Positions 1 through 6,267 of a stretch of DNA of 8,516 nucleotides are shown in pieces. The stretch's first letter is position 1. Each line of letters begins with the position of its first letter. The DNA is from Thermoplasmata archaeon (lineage in GTDB: Archaea; Thermoplasmatota; Thermoplasmata; Lutacidiplasmatales; UBA184): contig JASHVA010000008.1 in NCBI GenBank assembly GCA_030039715.1, positions 1 to 8,516 of the forward strand, written 5' to 3'. The translations under genes were made by a program, and so were the position numbers. A model generated the notes under the pieces. The model was not told the origin of the DNA. It worked only from the letters and a program-made list of their open reading frames with translations, and searched no databases.

Positions 1-788
1 GTCTCGGCGAGCAGGCCCATCGTCTCGACGCGCTGGAGCTGCGCGAGCTTGTTCTCCCGCTCGTACTGCTCGGCCTTGAGCAGGAAGTACGGCTTCAGCT
101 GGCCGCCGCTGGTCGCGGTCGTCACGACGCCCTGCAGGAAGTCCTGGAACCGCTTCGACGGGCTCCGCTGGGCCCCGTTGCGGATCGCGGTCAGGATGTC
201 GACGCCGAGGAGCTCGGTGTCGCGGCTGATCCACGCGGCTTCCTCGGCGACCTCGCCGTAGATCTTCTGACGGCCGAGCTCCTTGAAGATCTGGTCGATG
301 TTGACGTCGGCAGACGCCATCGCGCTGACGAAGCTCATCGCCGGGCTGATCCGCTGGTCGATCTTCCGGCCCCGCGTCTTCGCTGCCGAGGCGGGGGTGC
401 CCTGGAGGCCGAAGAACGCGCCGATCGTCCCGAAGACGGGAAGCGCGACGCCGATCAGCACGCCGAAGAGGAACTGGCCCGAGCTCACGAGGATGAACCC
501 GAGCACCGCCCCGGCGACGACCGTCGCGATCGCGGTGACGACCGCGGTCGCGTAGACGGTCGCCATGAACTCGTCGGCGCGGATCCGCATGTGCGCCTTG
601 AGGAGGTTCTCCTCGAGGATCGGGTCCGGCGGCTTCGCGAGGACCCGGTTCTTGAACGTCTTCCAGGCCCACCGCTGGAACGGAGTGAGGGTCGAGTGGG
701 TCGGCTGCTCGCCGCGCTTCAGGCGGACGGGCCGGACCGTGACGGCGTCCGTCGCGGCGGTCGCGGGCACGGTCGGGGTCGCGGGCAT
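1..788 (-). CDS. Type II/IV secretion system F-domain membrane platform protein (ArlJ/TadC-like), partial at window edge
   Basis: This gene encodes the polytopic inner-membrane platform that archaeal type IV pilus or archaellum machines use with a cytoplasmic ATPase to move pilins. The first 262 codons are visible and the 3' end lies beyond position 1. The N-terminus is a hydrophilic, Thr/Pro/Ala-rich cytoplasmic segment (residues 1-70). Two membrane segments follow, at about 74-102 and 104-128. An amphipathic helical cytoplasmic domain then spans about 140-255 (for example RISPAMSFVSAMASADV near 146 and QRSPSKRFQDFL near 207), which matches the T2SSF fold. ATG at 788 lies 6 bp after the ATPase stop, and a G-rich run at 798-804 could be a weak ribosome site. 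It is the third gene of the operon with the pilin and ATPase. Archaeal homologues usually carry more membrane segments and a second F domain, presumably off-window here. I cannot tell an adhesion-pilus role from another secretion role. Confidence 0.93.
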   Translation of the reverse strand, partial: MPATPTVPATAATDAVTVRPVRLKRGEQPTHSTLTPFQRWAWKTFKNRVLAKPPDPILEENLLKAHMRIRADEFMATVYATAVVTAIATVVAGAVLGFILVSSGQFLFGVLIGVALPVFGTIGAFFGLQGTPASAAKTRGRKIDQRISPAMSFVSAMASADVNIDQIFKELGRQKIYGEVAEEAAWISRDTELLGVDILTAIRNGAQRSPSKRFQDFLQGVVTTATSGGQLKPYFLLKAEQYERENKLAQLQRVETMGLLAE

Positions 789-794
789 CGCGTC

Positions 795-2468
795 TTACCC
801 CCCCTGCGCGGCCGCCGCCGCGGGGGCCGCCGCCGGTGCCGCGGCGCCGATGCGCGTCATGACCTCCGCCGGGTCGCGGTAGTACTGGGCGATCGTCCGC
901 CAGAGCTGCCGGTAGTCCGTGATCTGGTTCTGGACGAGGTAGCGGATCACGGCGCTGCGGCGCTGGAACTCCTGCTCCATCTCGTCCGGCGTGTAGTTCT
1001 TCAGTTCCATGATCTTGTCGAAGAGGAACGAGTGCCCCTTGAACACGAAGCCGTCGGTCGCCGGGTCCCACTCGTAGACGGTGTTCGTGATGAGCTCGTT
1101 CGTCTCGGGCTCGAAGCCGACGATCTCGAGCACCTGCTTCAGGCGCCGGACGACGCCCTTGTCGGTCCGGGTCTGGATCTGGATGATGACGTTGTTGAGC
1201 GCGGACAGGAGGATCCTCGGGGTGTTGATCGGGGGGTTCTCGAGGCGGTTGACCATCGACTTCACGCTGTCGGCGTGCATGGTCGAGTAGGTCGTGTGGC
1301 CGGTCGCCATCGCCTGGAACATGGTGTACGTCTCCTTGCCGCGCACCTCCCCGACGATGATGTAGTTCGGCCGCTGCCGCAGCGCCGCGCGCACGAGGTC
1401 GAACATGTCGACCTCCCCCGCGGCCTTGCCGTCCGCCCCGCGGTCGCCCGTCCCGCTGCGCGTCGCGCCCGGGATCCAGTTCTCGTGCGGCAGGTTCACC
1501 TCGCGGGTATCCTCGATCGAGACGATCTTCGCGGTCGGCGGGATGAACAGCGCGACCGCGTTGAGCGTGCTCGTCTTGCCCGCGGCGGGGCCCCCGCAGA
1601 TGATCACCGACTCGCCCTGCTCGGCCGCGAGCCAGAAGTAGGCGACCATCTCCTCGCTCGCGCTCCCCATGACCACGAGGTCGACGGGGGTGAACGGCCG
1701 CTCCTTGAACCGACGGATCGTGAAGCTCGCCCCGCGGGTCGTCACCTCGCGCGCGTACGTCGCCTGGACGCGGTGGCCCTCGGGGGTCGTCCCGTCCAGG
1801 ATCGGCGCCGAGACGCTCACCGCCTTCGAGCAACGCTGCCCGAGCATGACGATGAAGGAGTTGAGCGCCTCCTCCTCGACGAAGATCACGTTCGTCTTCA
1901 TCGACTCGTACTTCGAGTGGAAGATGAACAGCGGCACGTCGACGCCGTCGCAGGAGATGTCCTCGACTTGGGGGTCCAGGATCAGCGCGTCGACCGGGCC
2001 GTACCCCACGAAGTCGCGCAGGACGTAGTAGACGATCCGTTCCTTCGAGATCGGCGAGAGCGAGATCCCGCGGCTGCGGAAGTACTCCTCGGCCTCTCCG
2101 CGCAGGTACGTCCGCTTGTCGGCGGTGGAGAGGTTCCCGACCTCGCTCCCGAGGATCATCGCGAGCGTCGACTTCAGGTGGTCGACGAGCTGGCGCTCCC
2201 GGGCGGTGAGCTGCGGCTCGATCACCTCGTAGAGGTACTCCTTCGTCCGGTCGTTGTAGCTGACGCGAGAGTAGGAGTACGGCGGGTTCACCGCGCCGAC
2301 CTCGAGCTCCTTCATCGCGGCCTCGGGGAGCGGCGGCATCGCCGTGATGAACGTCCCGGGCACGTCGGTCGGGGTCTCGAGGGGGCGGGCCGCGGCGTCG
2401 AGGGGCGACGTCTCGGACTCGGAAGCGTTGCCTCGAGGGATCTTCACGCGCACCGAGCCGCTCGCCAT
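795..2468 (-). CDS. GspE/VirB11/ArlI-family type IV pilus secretion ATPase
   Basis: This 557-residue cytoplasmic hexameric ATPase should power assembly or secretion of the pilin-like protein encoded just upstream. All hallmark motifs are present: Walker A GPAAGKTS (293-300), the Asp box IVSIEDTRE (315-323), Walker B YIIVGEVRG (369-377) and the His box GHTTYSTMHAD (390-400). An N-terminal domain (about 60-260) precedes the motor, as in archaeal ArlI/PilB proteins. The first 50 residues are Pro/Ser-rich and look disordered. The last 16 residues are an Ala/Pro tract (AAAPAAAPAAAAAQGG), which is unusual as a tail and may be a flexible linker. ATG at 2468 lies 4 bp after the pilin stop, indicating co-transcription. 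The family is certain. Assignment to a pilus rather than an archaellum is inferred from the absence of other arl genes in view. Confidence 0.97.
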   Translation of the reverse strand: MASGSVRVKIPRGNASESETSPLDAAARPLETPTDVPGTFITAMPPLPEAAMKELEVGAVNPPYSYSRVSYNDRTKEYLYEVIEPQLTARERQLVDHLKSTLAMILGSEVGNLSTADKRTYLRGEAEEYFRSRGISLSPISKERIVYYVLRDFVGYGPVDALILDPQVEDISCDGVDVPLFIFHSKYESMKTNVIFVEEEALNSFIVMLGQRCSKAVSVSAPILDGTTPEGHRVQATYAREVTTRGASFTIRRFKERPFTPVDLVVMGSASEEMVAYFWLAAEQGESVIICGGPAAGKTSTLNAVALFIPPTAKIVSIEDTREVNLPHENWIPGATRSGTGDRGADGKAAGEVDMFDLVRAALRQRPNYIIVGEVRGKETYTMFQAMATGHTTYSTMHADSVKSMVNRLENPPINTPRILLSALNNVIIQIQTRTDKGVVRRLKQVLEIVGFEPETNELITNTVYEWDPATDGFVFKGHSFLFDKIMELKNYTPDEMEQEFQRRSAVIRYLVQNQITDYRQLWRTIAQYYRDPAEVMTRIGAAAPAAAPAAAAAQGG

Positions 2469-2472
2469 CGTC

Positions 2473-3612
2473 CTAGGTGCTCCCGATGCCCATCGTCACC
2501 TGCACCCCGGCGACGTACATCTGGGCATAATTGACGCTGTTGAGCTGGAAGGCGAGGAGGGTCGTCTTCCCGGTCGAGCTGTAGCAGCTCCCCGTGTAGC
2601 TCGAGGTGAGCGTGACCGAGTGGTAGCCGGTCGCTCCGGACGGCCCGAACCAGGCGAACAGCTTGTACGCCGTGGAGGGCAGGCCGCTCTGGGTGACGAG
2701 CTTGTAGAGGTAGGGGACCCAGGCGCACGGGTACTGGGTGCCGATCTCGAAGGTGAAGGTGAACGGACTGCCGCCGCCGTTCGAGGTGAGGAACTGCGAA
2801 TACTTCAGCTGGCTATAGACCTCCTCCGTGCCCTGGCCGACGACCGTCGAGGAGTTGCCGTACAGCTGGAGGAAGCTCGTGGAGACGGTCGTGTTCCCGC
2901 CGACGTACGTGATGTTGAGGGGCGGCGGGAACGCCATCAACTGGTAGTTCGAGCTCTGGCTCTGGACGACCCCGTCGTCCTCGAAGTAGAACTGCTCCGG
3001 TGTGTAGTACCGGTTCGGCAGGTTCAGCTGGAGCGTGCCCGAGGCGAGCGACATCCCGTAGTTCTTCGCCCCGCCCGGCCCGACGGACATGGAGACGTTC
3101 TCGAAGACGCAGTAGGTCGGGGTGATCGGCTGACCGTCCGGGTTCGTCACGGTGGACGTGTTCGTGGTCGGCGTCCAGTACTGGCCGGCGGGAACCGAGA
3201 GCGCGGAGTAGAAGCTCGTCCCTCCGGCCCCCGGGCAGGTGTTCGGCAGGAAGATGAGGGTCCCTTCGGTCGGCTGGGCGATCAGCGGGATCCCCTGCGA
3301 GCTGATCACGAACGGAGTCCCCGCCGACTGGGGGCCGCCGAGGGCGTACTGCTCGTCGATGACCGACTTGAACGTGGCGAACGAGGTCGACGCCTGGGCG
3401 GTGAACAACGACTCGTTGTCCGTCATCCAGAGCGGGACGTACTGGGTGAGAAAGATGCCGAACAGCGCGAAGAAGACGAGGAGCGCGAGCAACGTCCCGA
3501 TCACCGCGACCAGGCCGCGCTGGCTGGAGCGGAGTCGACGGGCCCGGCGATAGCGCCGGCCCGCGGTCGCACGATTCGTTCCCCCCATTAGACGGACCGA
3601 CCGGGACCGCAC
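2473..3612 (-). CDS. Large pilin-like surface protein with class III signal peptide
   Basis: This is a predicted exported, membrane-anchored or pilus-incorporated protein of 379 residues if GTG at 3612 starts it, or 371 from ATG at 3588. A strongly basic leader (RRYRRARRLRSSQ) ends in Arg32-Gly33, directly before a hydrophobic helix at 34-57 (LVAVIGTLLALLVFFALFG). That is the layout cut by archaeal prepilin peptidases, with cleavage expected after Gly33. The extracellular part is rich in Ser, Thr, Gly, Tyr and Pro. It has four cysteines (126, 168, 296, 343) that could form two disulfides, and five N-glycosylation sequons (151, 172, 233, 240, 253). Ordinary archaeal pilins are about 120-250 residues, so this is large and could be a minor, tip or adhesive pilin. 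It heads the operon with the ATPase and membrane platform. I recall similar proteins in high-GC Thermoplasmata, but no function is known to me. The start codon is uncertain. Confidence 0.88.
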   Translation of the reverse strand: MRSRSVRLMGGTNRATAGRRYRRARRLRSSQRGLVAVIGTLLALLVFFALFGIFLTQYVPLWMTDNESLFTAQASTSFATFKSVIDEQYALGGPQSAGTPFVISSQGIPLIAQPTEGTLIFLPNTCPGAGGTSFYSALSVPAGQYWTPTTNTSTVTNPDGQPITPTYCVFENVSMSVGPGGAKNYGMSLASGTLQLNLPNRYYTPEQFYFEDDGVVQSQSSNYQLMAFPPPLNITYVGGNTTVSTSFLQLYGNSSTVVGQGTEEVYSQLKYSQFLTSNGGGSPFTFTFEIGTQYPCAWVPYLYKLVTQSGLPSTAYKLFAWFGPSGATGYHSVTLTSSYTGSCYSSTGKTTLLAFQLNSVNYAQMYVAGVQVTMGIGST

Positions 3613-3646
3613 GGCCCCGGGTATCGAGAATTAGGCCCGGTTGGTG

Positions 3647-3654
3647 TATAAATA
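3647..3654. promoter_or_regulatory. TATA box of the pilin operon, readable on both strands
   Basis: TATAAATA on the plus strand reads TATTTATA on the minus strand, and is the clearest AT-rich box in this GC-rich intergenic region. On the minus strand it would place transcription start near 3624, giving a leader of about 12 nt to GTG 3612 or about 36 nt to ATG 3588. On the plus strand it would start RNA near 3676, about 50 nt before the ACT gene's ATG. That gene also has a closer box of its own. Confidence 0.55.
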
Positions 3655-3698
3655 CATGCTCGCGGCGAGGTGGCGGCCGACGCCCGGGAGCGTCGAAC

Positions 3699-3704
3699 CT
3701 TTAC
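3699..3704 (+). promoter_or_regulatory. TATA-like box of the ACT-domain gene
   Basis: CTTTAC is centred 25.5 nt before ATG 3727. This is the spacing expected if the transcript begins at the start codon (leaderless), and no Shine-Dalgarno sequence precedes that ATG. The same spacing recurs at other genes in the window. The box itself is weak in sequence. Confidence 0.45.
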
Positions 3705-3726
3705 GCGGCGGGGCCTCCCGGAACCG

Positions 3727-4215
3727 ATGGCCCTCCGCGAGATCTCGCTCTCCCTGCCGAACCGTCCCGGGACGCTCGCCGCGATCGCCCGCACGCTCGC
3801 GAAGGCGCGCATCAACGTCGCCGCCATCAGCGTCGACTCGACCGCGACGAAAGGGCGGGTCCGTCTGATCGTGAACGACCCGGACCGGGCCGCCGGCCTA
3901 CTCGCCGACGCGGGATACGCCGCCGAGCAGCGAGAGATGATCGCCGTGCGCCTCGAAGACCGGGCGGGGAGCTTCCTTCAGGTGCTCGAGACCCTCGCGA
4001 AGGGGAAGGTCAACGTCCAGAGCGTCGCGATCCTGGTCGCGCGGGAGGGGAACCACCCGCTCGTCGCCCTCTCCACGAGCGATATCGCGAAATCGCGCCG
4101 TCTACTGAAGCAGGCGGGGTTCGCGAGCGAGATCGCCGACCGCCTCGTGTCGAACCCGGACCTCGTCGCGGCCGCCCCCAGCATCCCGTCGGAGACCGTC
4201 GCGCTCCTGCTCTAG
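3727..4215 (+). CDS. Tandem ACT-domain protein (COG4747-like)
   Basis: This 162-residue cytoplasmic protein is made almost entirely of two ACT ligand-binding domains. The first covers about residues 3-65 (REISLSLPNRPGTL at the start) and the second about 72-133 (IAVRLEDRAGSFLQVL at the start). Both keep the turn after the first strand (NRPGTL at 12-17, DRAGSF at 78-83) where ACT domains bind amino acids or related effectors. A tail of about 30 residues follows. No catalytic domain is attached, so it is probably a free-standing regulatory or sensory subunit. Stand-alone tandem-ACT proteins of this kind occur in many archaea and bacteria, sometimes near aryl-CoA ligase genes, but no such gene is nearby here. 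ATG 3727 was chosen because the ACT fold begins at once and a TATA-like box sits 25.5 nt upstream. A GTG at 3670 would add 19 residues unrelated to the fold. Confidence 0.9.
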   Translation: MALREISLSLPNRPGTLAAIARTLAKARINVAAISVDSTATKGRVRLIVNDPDRAAGLLADAGYAAEQREMIAVRLEDRAGSFLQVLETLAKGKVNVQSVAILVAREGNHPLVALSTSDIAKSRRLLKQAGFASEIADRLVSNPDLVAAAPSIPSETVALLL

Positions 4216-4230
4216 GCCGTCCCGACAAAA

Positions 4231-4238
4231 GGTAAGAA
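4231..4238 (+). promoter_or_regulatory. Possible TATA-like element of tRNA-Gly
   Basis: GGTAAGAA, preceded by an A-rich ACAAAA, is centred about 28.5 nt before the first tRNA base. It is the only AT-rich stretch between the ACT gene stop and the tRNA. The sequence is weak, but its position fits an archaeal tRNA promoter and it resembles the GTAAGA element before the VOC-fold gene. Confidence 0.35.
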
Positions 4239-4241
4239 CGA

Positions 4242-4258
4242 CCCCTCCTCCCGAGGGG
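4242..4258 (+). other. Hairpin between the ACT gene and tRNA-Gly
   Basis: CCCCTC-CTCCC-GAGGGG forms a perfect 6-bp GC-rich stem with a 5-nt loop, ending 4 bp before the tRNA. No T-run follows, so it is not a standard archaeal terminator. It could block readthrough from the ACT gene or be chance in GC-rich sequence. Confidence 0.4.
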
Positions 4259-4262
4259 ACGC

Positions 4263-4334
4263 GCGGTTGTGGTCTAGTGGTTAGGACGGTAGCTTCCCAA
4301 GCTACCTACTCGGGTTCGAATCCCGACAACCGCA
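4263..4334 (+). tRNA. tRNA-Gly, anticodon CCC
   Basis: This 72-nt sequence folds as a complete intronless tRNA. The acceptor stem is GCGGTTG/CAACCGC with discriminator A. The D stem is GTCT/GGAC with a GG-containing loop. The anticodon stem GTAGC/GCTAC closes the loop TTCCCAA, giving anticodon CCC, which reads the glycine codon GGG. The T arm is TCGGG-TTCGAAT-CCCGA. CCA is not encoded after the discriminator. It sits between the ACT gene and the converging GNAT gene, whose stop is 12 bp beyond the tRNA end. Confidence 0.97.
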
Positions 4335-4346
4335 TTCGTCCGGCGC

Positions 4347-4838
4347 CTACGGCGGCACCGCGAGCGAGACGATCCGACCGACGGTCGTGAAGCCGAGACG
4401 GTCGTAGAGGGCCACCGCCTCCTCGTTCGCGGTGCGGACGAAGAGGCCGAGGCGGTCGGCGCCGGCCCGGCGCGCCTCCTCGGCGAGGGCCCGGACGAGG
4501 GCGGAACCGTACCCCCGCCGACGATGCTCGGGGTCGACGGTCAACCACTCGACCCAGAACTGCGCCCGGCCGCCCCGGGTCTCGAGGGAGTACCACGCTT
4601 CGCCCACGCGGGCGCCGCTCGCGGCGTCGCGCGCGACGACGAGGTGCTGGTGCGGGGTCGCGCGTCCGTTCGGCAGCTCCCGGTCGTACTCGGCCCGACT
4701 CGCGGCGAGCGCCTCCGCCTCCTTCCATACCCCCTGCGCGACGCGGATCCCGGCGCGCCGGGCGATGCCCCGTTCGCGATACGCCCGGAACTCCGCCTCG
4801 GTCATCGGGTCGAGGCGCACCTGCGGGGAATGCGCCAC
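4347..4838 (-). CDS. GNAT-family N-acetyltransferase
   Basis: This predicted cytoplasmic acetyl-CoA-dependent N-acetyltransferase has 163 residues and no identified substrate. The GNAT core is clear. The first strand is VRLDPMTEAEFRAY (7-20). The acetyl-CoA pyrophosphate loop HRRRGYGSAL is at 105-114, directly after the strand WVEWLTVDPE. The terminal helix has Asn138 and Tyr145 in the ANEEAVALYDRLGF segment, where the family places its CoA-contact residues and general acid. GTG at 4838 was chosen because GGAG lies 6 nt upstream and the fold starts five residues later. An in-frame GTG at 4871 overlaps the VOC gene stop as GTGA and would add 11 residues. Both starts imply translation coupled to the VOC-fold gene. 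The open frame continues upstream through that gene, but this is a shadow. Confidence 0.92.
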   Translation of the reverse strand: MAHSPQVRLDPMTEAEFRAYRERGIARRAGIRVAQGVWKEAEALAASRAEYDRELPNGRATPHQHLVVARDAASGARVGEAWYSLETRGGRAQFWVEWLTVDPEHRRRGYGSALVRALAEEARRAGADRLGLFVRTANEEAVALYDRLGFTTVGRIVSLAVPP

Positions 4839-4844
4839 GAGCCG

Positions 4845-4848
4845 CTCC
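4845..4848 (-). promoter_or_regulatory. Ribosome binding site deciding the GNAT start
   Basis: GGAG on the minus strand lies 6 nt before GTG 4838. It is one of the few Shine-Dalgarno-like sequences in the window and it precedes an operon-internal gene, which supports GTG 4838 over the overlapping GTG at 4871. Confidence 0.4.
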
Positions 4849-4867
4849 GCGTCCCCGAGCGAGGGGC

Positions 4868-5242
4868 TCACTCCGCCGGGACGAACCAGAACTCGTTGCC
4901 GTCCGGGTCGAGGAACTTCGATACCCAACCCCACGGCATCTTCCGGGGCGGCTGGGAGAACTTCACGCCCCGGCGGACGAGCCTCGCGCACTCGGCGCGG
5001 AACGGGGCGTTCGTGACGAGCAGGATGCCCGTGTTGCCGACCTCGGACTTCGGGGGCTTCTTTCCGGCGCGACCGCCGACCTCGCACAGGTGGAGCCGGA
5101 ACTTGCCCGACCGGTCCCCGACGGTCAGCCAGTGCTCGTCGTCGTCGTCGAGCACGCGGAACCCGAGGGTCTTCGCGTACCATTTCGCGGCCTTCCTCCG
5201 GTCGGTCACCGCGACCGCGACGGAGACTCCCCGCATCGTCAT
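4868..5242 (-). CDS. VOC superfamily (glyoxalase/bleomycin-resistance fold) protein
   Basis: This small cytoplasmic protein of 124 residues contains two beta-alpha-beta-beta-beta units of the vicinal oxygen chelate fold. The first begins VSVAVAVTDRRKAAKWYAKTLGF (split here at residues 6-28) and the second begins near VGNTGILLVTN. It ends in the typical FLDPDGNEFWFV. Glu117 in the last strand matches the conserved VOC metal ligand, but the usual first His/Gln ligand is replaced by Ser7. It may therefore not bind metal like a classic glyoxalase, and its substrate cannot be named. ATG 5242 is preferred because GTAAGA is centred 28.5 nt upstream. ATG 5236 and GTG 5260 are alternatives. Its stop overlaps or abuts the GNAT gene start, so the two form a small operon. 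Confidence 0.9.
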   Translation of the reverse strand: MTMRGVSVAVAVTDRRKAAKWYAKTLGFRVLDDDDEHWLTVGDRSGKFRLHLCEVGGRAGKKPPKSEVGNTGILLVTNAPFRAECARLVRRGVKFSQPPRKMPWGWVSKFLDPDGNEFWFVPAE

Positions 5243-5267
5243 CGGCCGGGCGGACGGCACCGCCCGC

Positions 5268-5273
5268 TCTTAC
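5268..5273 (-). promoter_or_regulatory. TATA-like box of the VOC-GNAT operon
   Basis: GTAAGA on the minus strand is centred 28.5 nt before ATG 5242. It is the only AT-rich spot in the 52-bp gap after the membrane protein gene. The spacing fits a leaderless or nearly leaderless transcript. Confidence 0.4.
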
Positions 5274-5294
5274 GGATTGGGGACGGCGGCCCCC

Positions 5295-6161
5295 TCAAGG
5301 AAGCGGCGCCCCGGCCGGAGCCCCGGCGGGCGTCCGGTATCCGTTGGGCAGGAGGTCGGGATCGATTTTCCCCGTGGTGGCGTACCGATAGAGCGCAGCG
5401 CGGAGGATCCCCTCCGCGGCGCTGCCGATGAGCGCGAAGACCGCCCCGACCGCGAGCGCGGCGGCGATCAATCCGAGGCCGAGGAGCGTCGCGCCGCCGA
5501 AGAGGTAGAAGAGGCCGAGGATTCCCAGGACGAACGCCGCGAAGAGGCCCAGGCCGACGAGGAGTCCGACGACGACGTTCGACACGAGCGTGCGCCCGAA
5601 CGTCGAGACGAAGAGGTGGCCCGACCGCTTGAGGGAGGCCCACGTGGTGGCGTTCTCGTACAGCACCACCGGCACCATGAAGTAGGTCACGACCGACCAG
5701 GCCGCGCCCCCGGCGAGGCCGATCAGCGCGCCGCCGATCCCCTGGACTCGGCTCGCGATGAGCTGGATCGCGAGGCCGACGGTGGCGGTGAGCACCGACC
5801 AGGCCACGAGCCGACCGAGCCGGCTCCGGGCGACCCTCCAGCCGTCGGCGGCCGTCGGCTGCCGACCCTCGAGCTTCTGGGTCGCGGCCCCGATGAGGCC
5901 GGCCGTCGCGTACACCGAGACGAACGAGCAGACGAAGTACGTCACGACGAACAGTCCGACCACCGCGGCGTCCTCCGACGTGGTCGCCCCGCCGGAGACG
6001 ACCTGCGGGAAGAGGAAGAACGTGCCGAGCACGAACAGGGCGAGGACCGCCAGGATCGAGAGCCCGCCCACCAGCGGGAAGACGAGGAGCGCCCGGTCCT
6101 CGGCGATCAGCCGGAACGCCGTCTTCGTGAGATTCCAGGAGTCGGAGAACGTGCCGGGCAT
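5295..6161 (-). CDS. Six-helix integral membrane protein (DUF6159-like)
   Basis: This 288-residue predicted inner-membrane protein has about six hydrophobic segments, at roughly 25-50, 66-92, 117-139, 148-168, 192-217 and 220-247. It starts with an amphipathic stretch (SDSWNLTKTAFRLIAEDRALL) and ends in a polar Pro/Ala/Gly-rich tail. The arrangement, including the N-terminal WNLTKTAFRLI-type motif and the later ASLKRSGHLF segment before the fifth helix, resembles the uncharacterised DUF6159 family as I recall it. I see no catalytic or transport signature, so no function is offered. ATG 6161 is supported by AAGTAACG centred 26.5 nt upstream. The neighbours are a tRNA gene upstream and the VOC gene downstream, each with its own promoter, so context gives no clue. 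Confidence 0.85.
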   Translation of the reverse strand: MPGTFSDSWNLTKTAFRLIAEDRALLVFPLVGGLSILAVLALFVLGTFFLFPQVVSGGATTSEDAAVVGLFVVTYFVCSFVSVYATAGLIGAATQKLEGRQPTAADGWRVARSRLGRLVAWSVLTATVGLAIQLIASRVQGIGGALIGLAGGAAWSVVTYFMVPVVLYENATTWASLKRSGHLFVSTFGRTLVSNVVVGLLVGLGLFAAFVLGILGLFYLFGGATLLGLGLIAAALAVGAVFALIGSAAEGILRAALYRYATTGKIDPDLLPNGYRTPAGAPAGAPLP

Positions 6162-6183
6162 CGGGAGCGGGCCGAGGCCGCCC

Positions 6184-6191
6184 CGTTACTT
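6184..6191 (-). promoter_or_regulatory. TATA-like box of the membrane protein gene
   Basis: AAGTAACG on the minus strand is centred 26.5 nt before ATG 6161, in the 69-bp gap after tRNA-Tyr. The position matches the leaderless pattern seen at other genes here. The sequence is only moderately AT-rich. Confidence 0.4.
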
Positions 6192-6220
6192 GACGGCTGC
6201 CGGCGGCGGACCCGGCCTCG

Positions 6221-6267
6221 GGTCCTCAGGTCCCGGCTGCCTGACTCGAACAGGCGACCTGAGGATC
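6221..6267. repeat. Inverted repeat linking the tRNA-Tyr trailer to its own anticodon/variable region
   Basis: GGTCCTCAGGTC at 6221-6232 is the reverse complement of GACCTGAGGATC at 6256-6267 at 11 of 12 positions, with 23 nt between the arms. The right arm covers the intron end, the 3' anticodon stem and the variable loop of tRNA-Tyr. The left arm covers the last two tRNA bases and 10 nt of trailer. In the precursor RNA this stem would compete with the tRNA fold. Confidence 0.7.

Noticed and set aside
797..845. GC-rich low-complexity tract as a DNA repeat element
   Set aside because: It is the coding sequence of the Ala/Pro tail of the ATPase and shows no regular repeat unit beyond alanine codons.
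591..2534. A 647-codon plus-strand open frame opposite the secretion ATPase
   Set aside because: It is rich in Arg, Asp, Val and Leu with no domain pattern, as expected for the antisense of a GC-rich gene. The minus-strand ATPase has every catalytic motif.
2344..3591. A 415-codon plus-strand open frame opposite the pilin-like gene
   Set aside because: It has low-complexity Arg/Glu/Gly composition without recognisable domains. The minus frame has a signal peptide, membrane helix and balanced composition.
3670..3726. GTG start 19 codons upstream for the ACT protein
   Set aside because: The added residues are Arg-rich and outside the ACT fold. The box CTTTAC is positioned for ATG 3727.
4839..5183. 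Upstream extension of the GNAT frame to 278 codons, suggesting a fusion protein
   Set aside because: The extension is the off-frame reading of the VOC gene and has Arg/Pro/Gly-rich shadow composition. The GNAT fold begins only after 4838.
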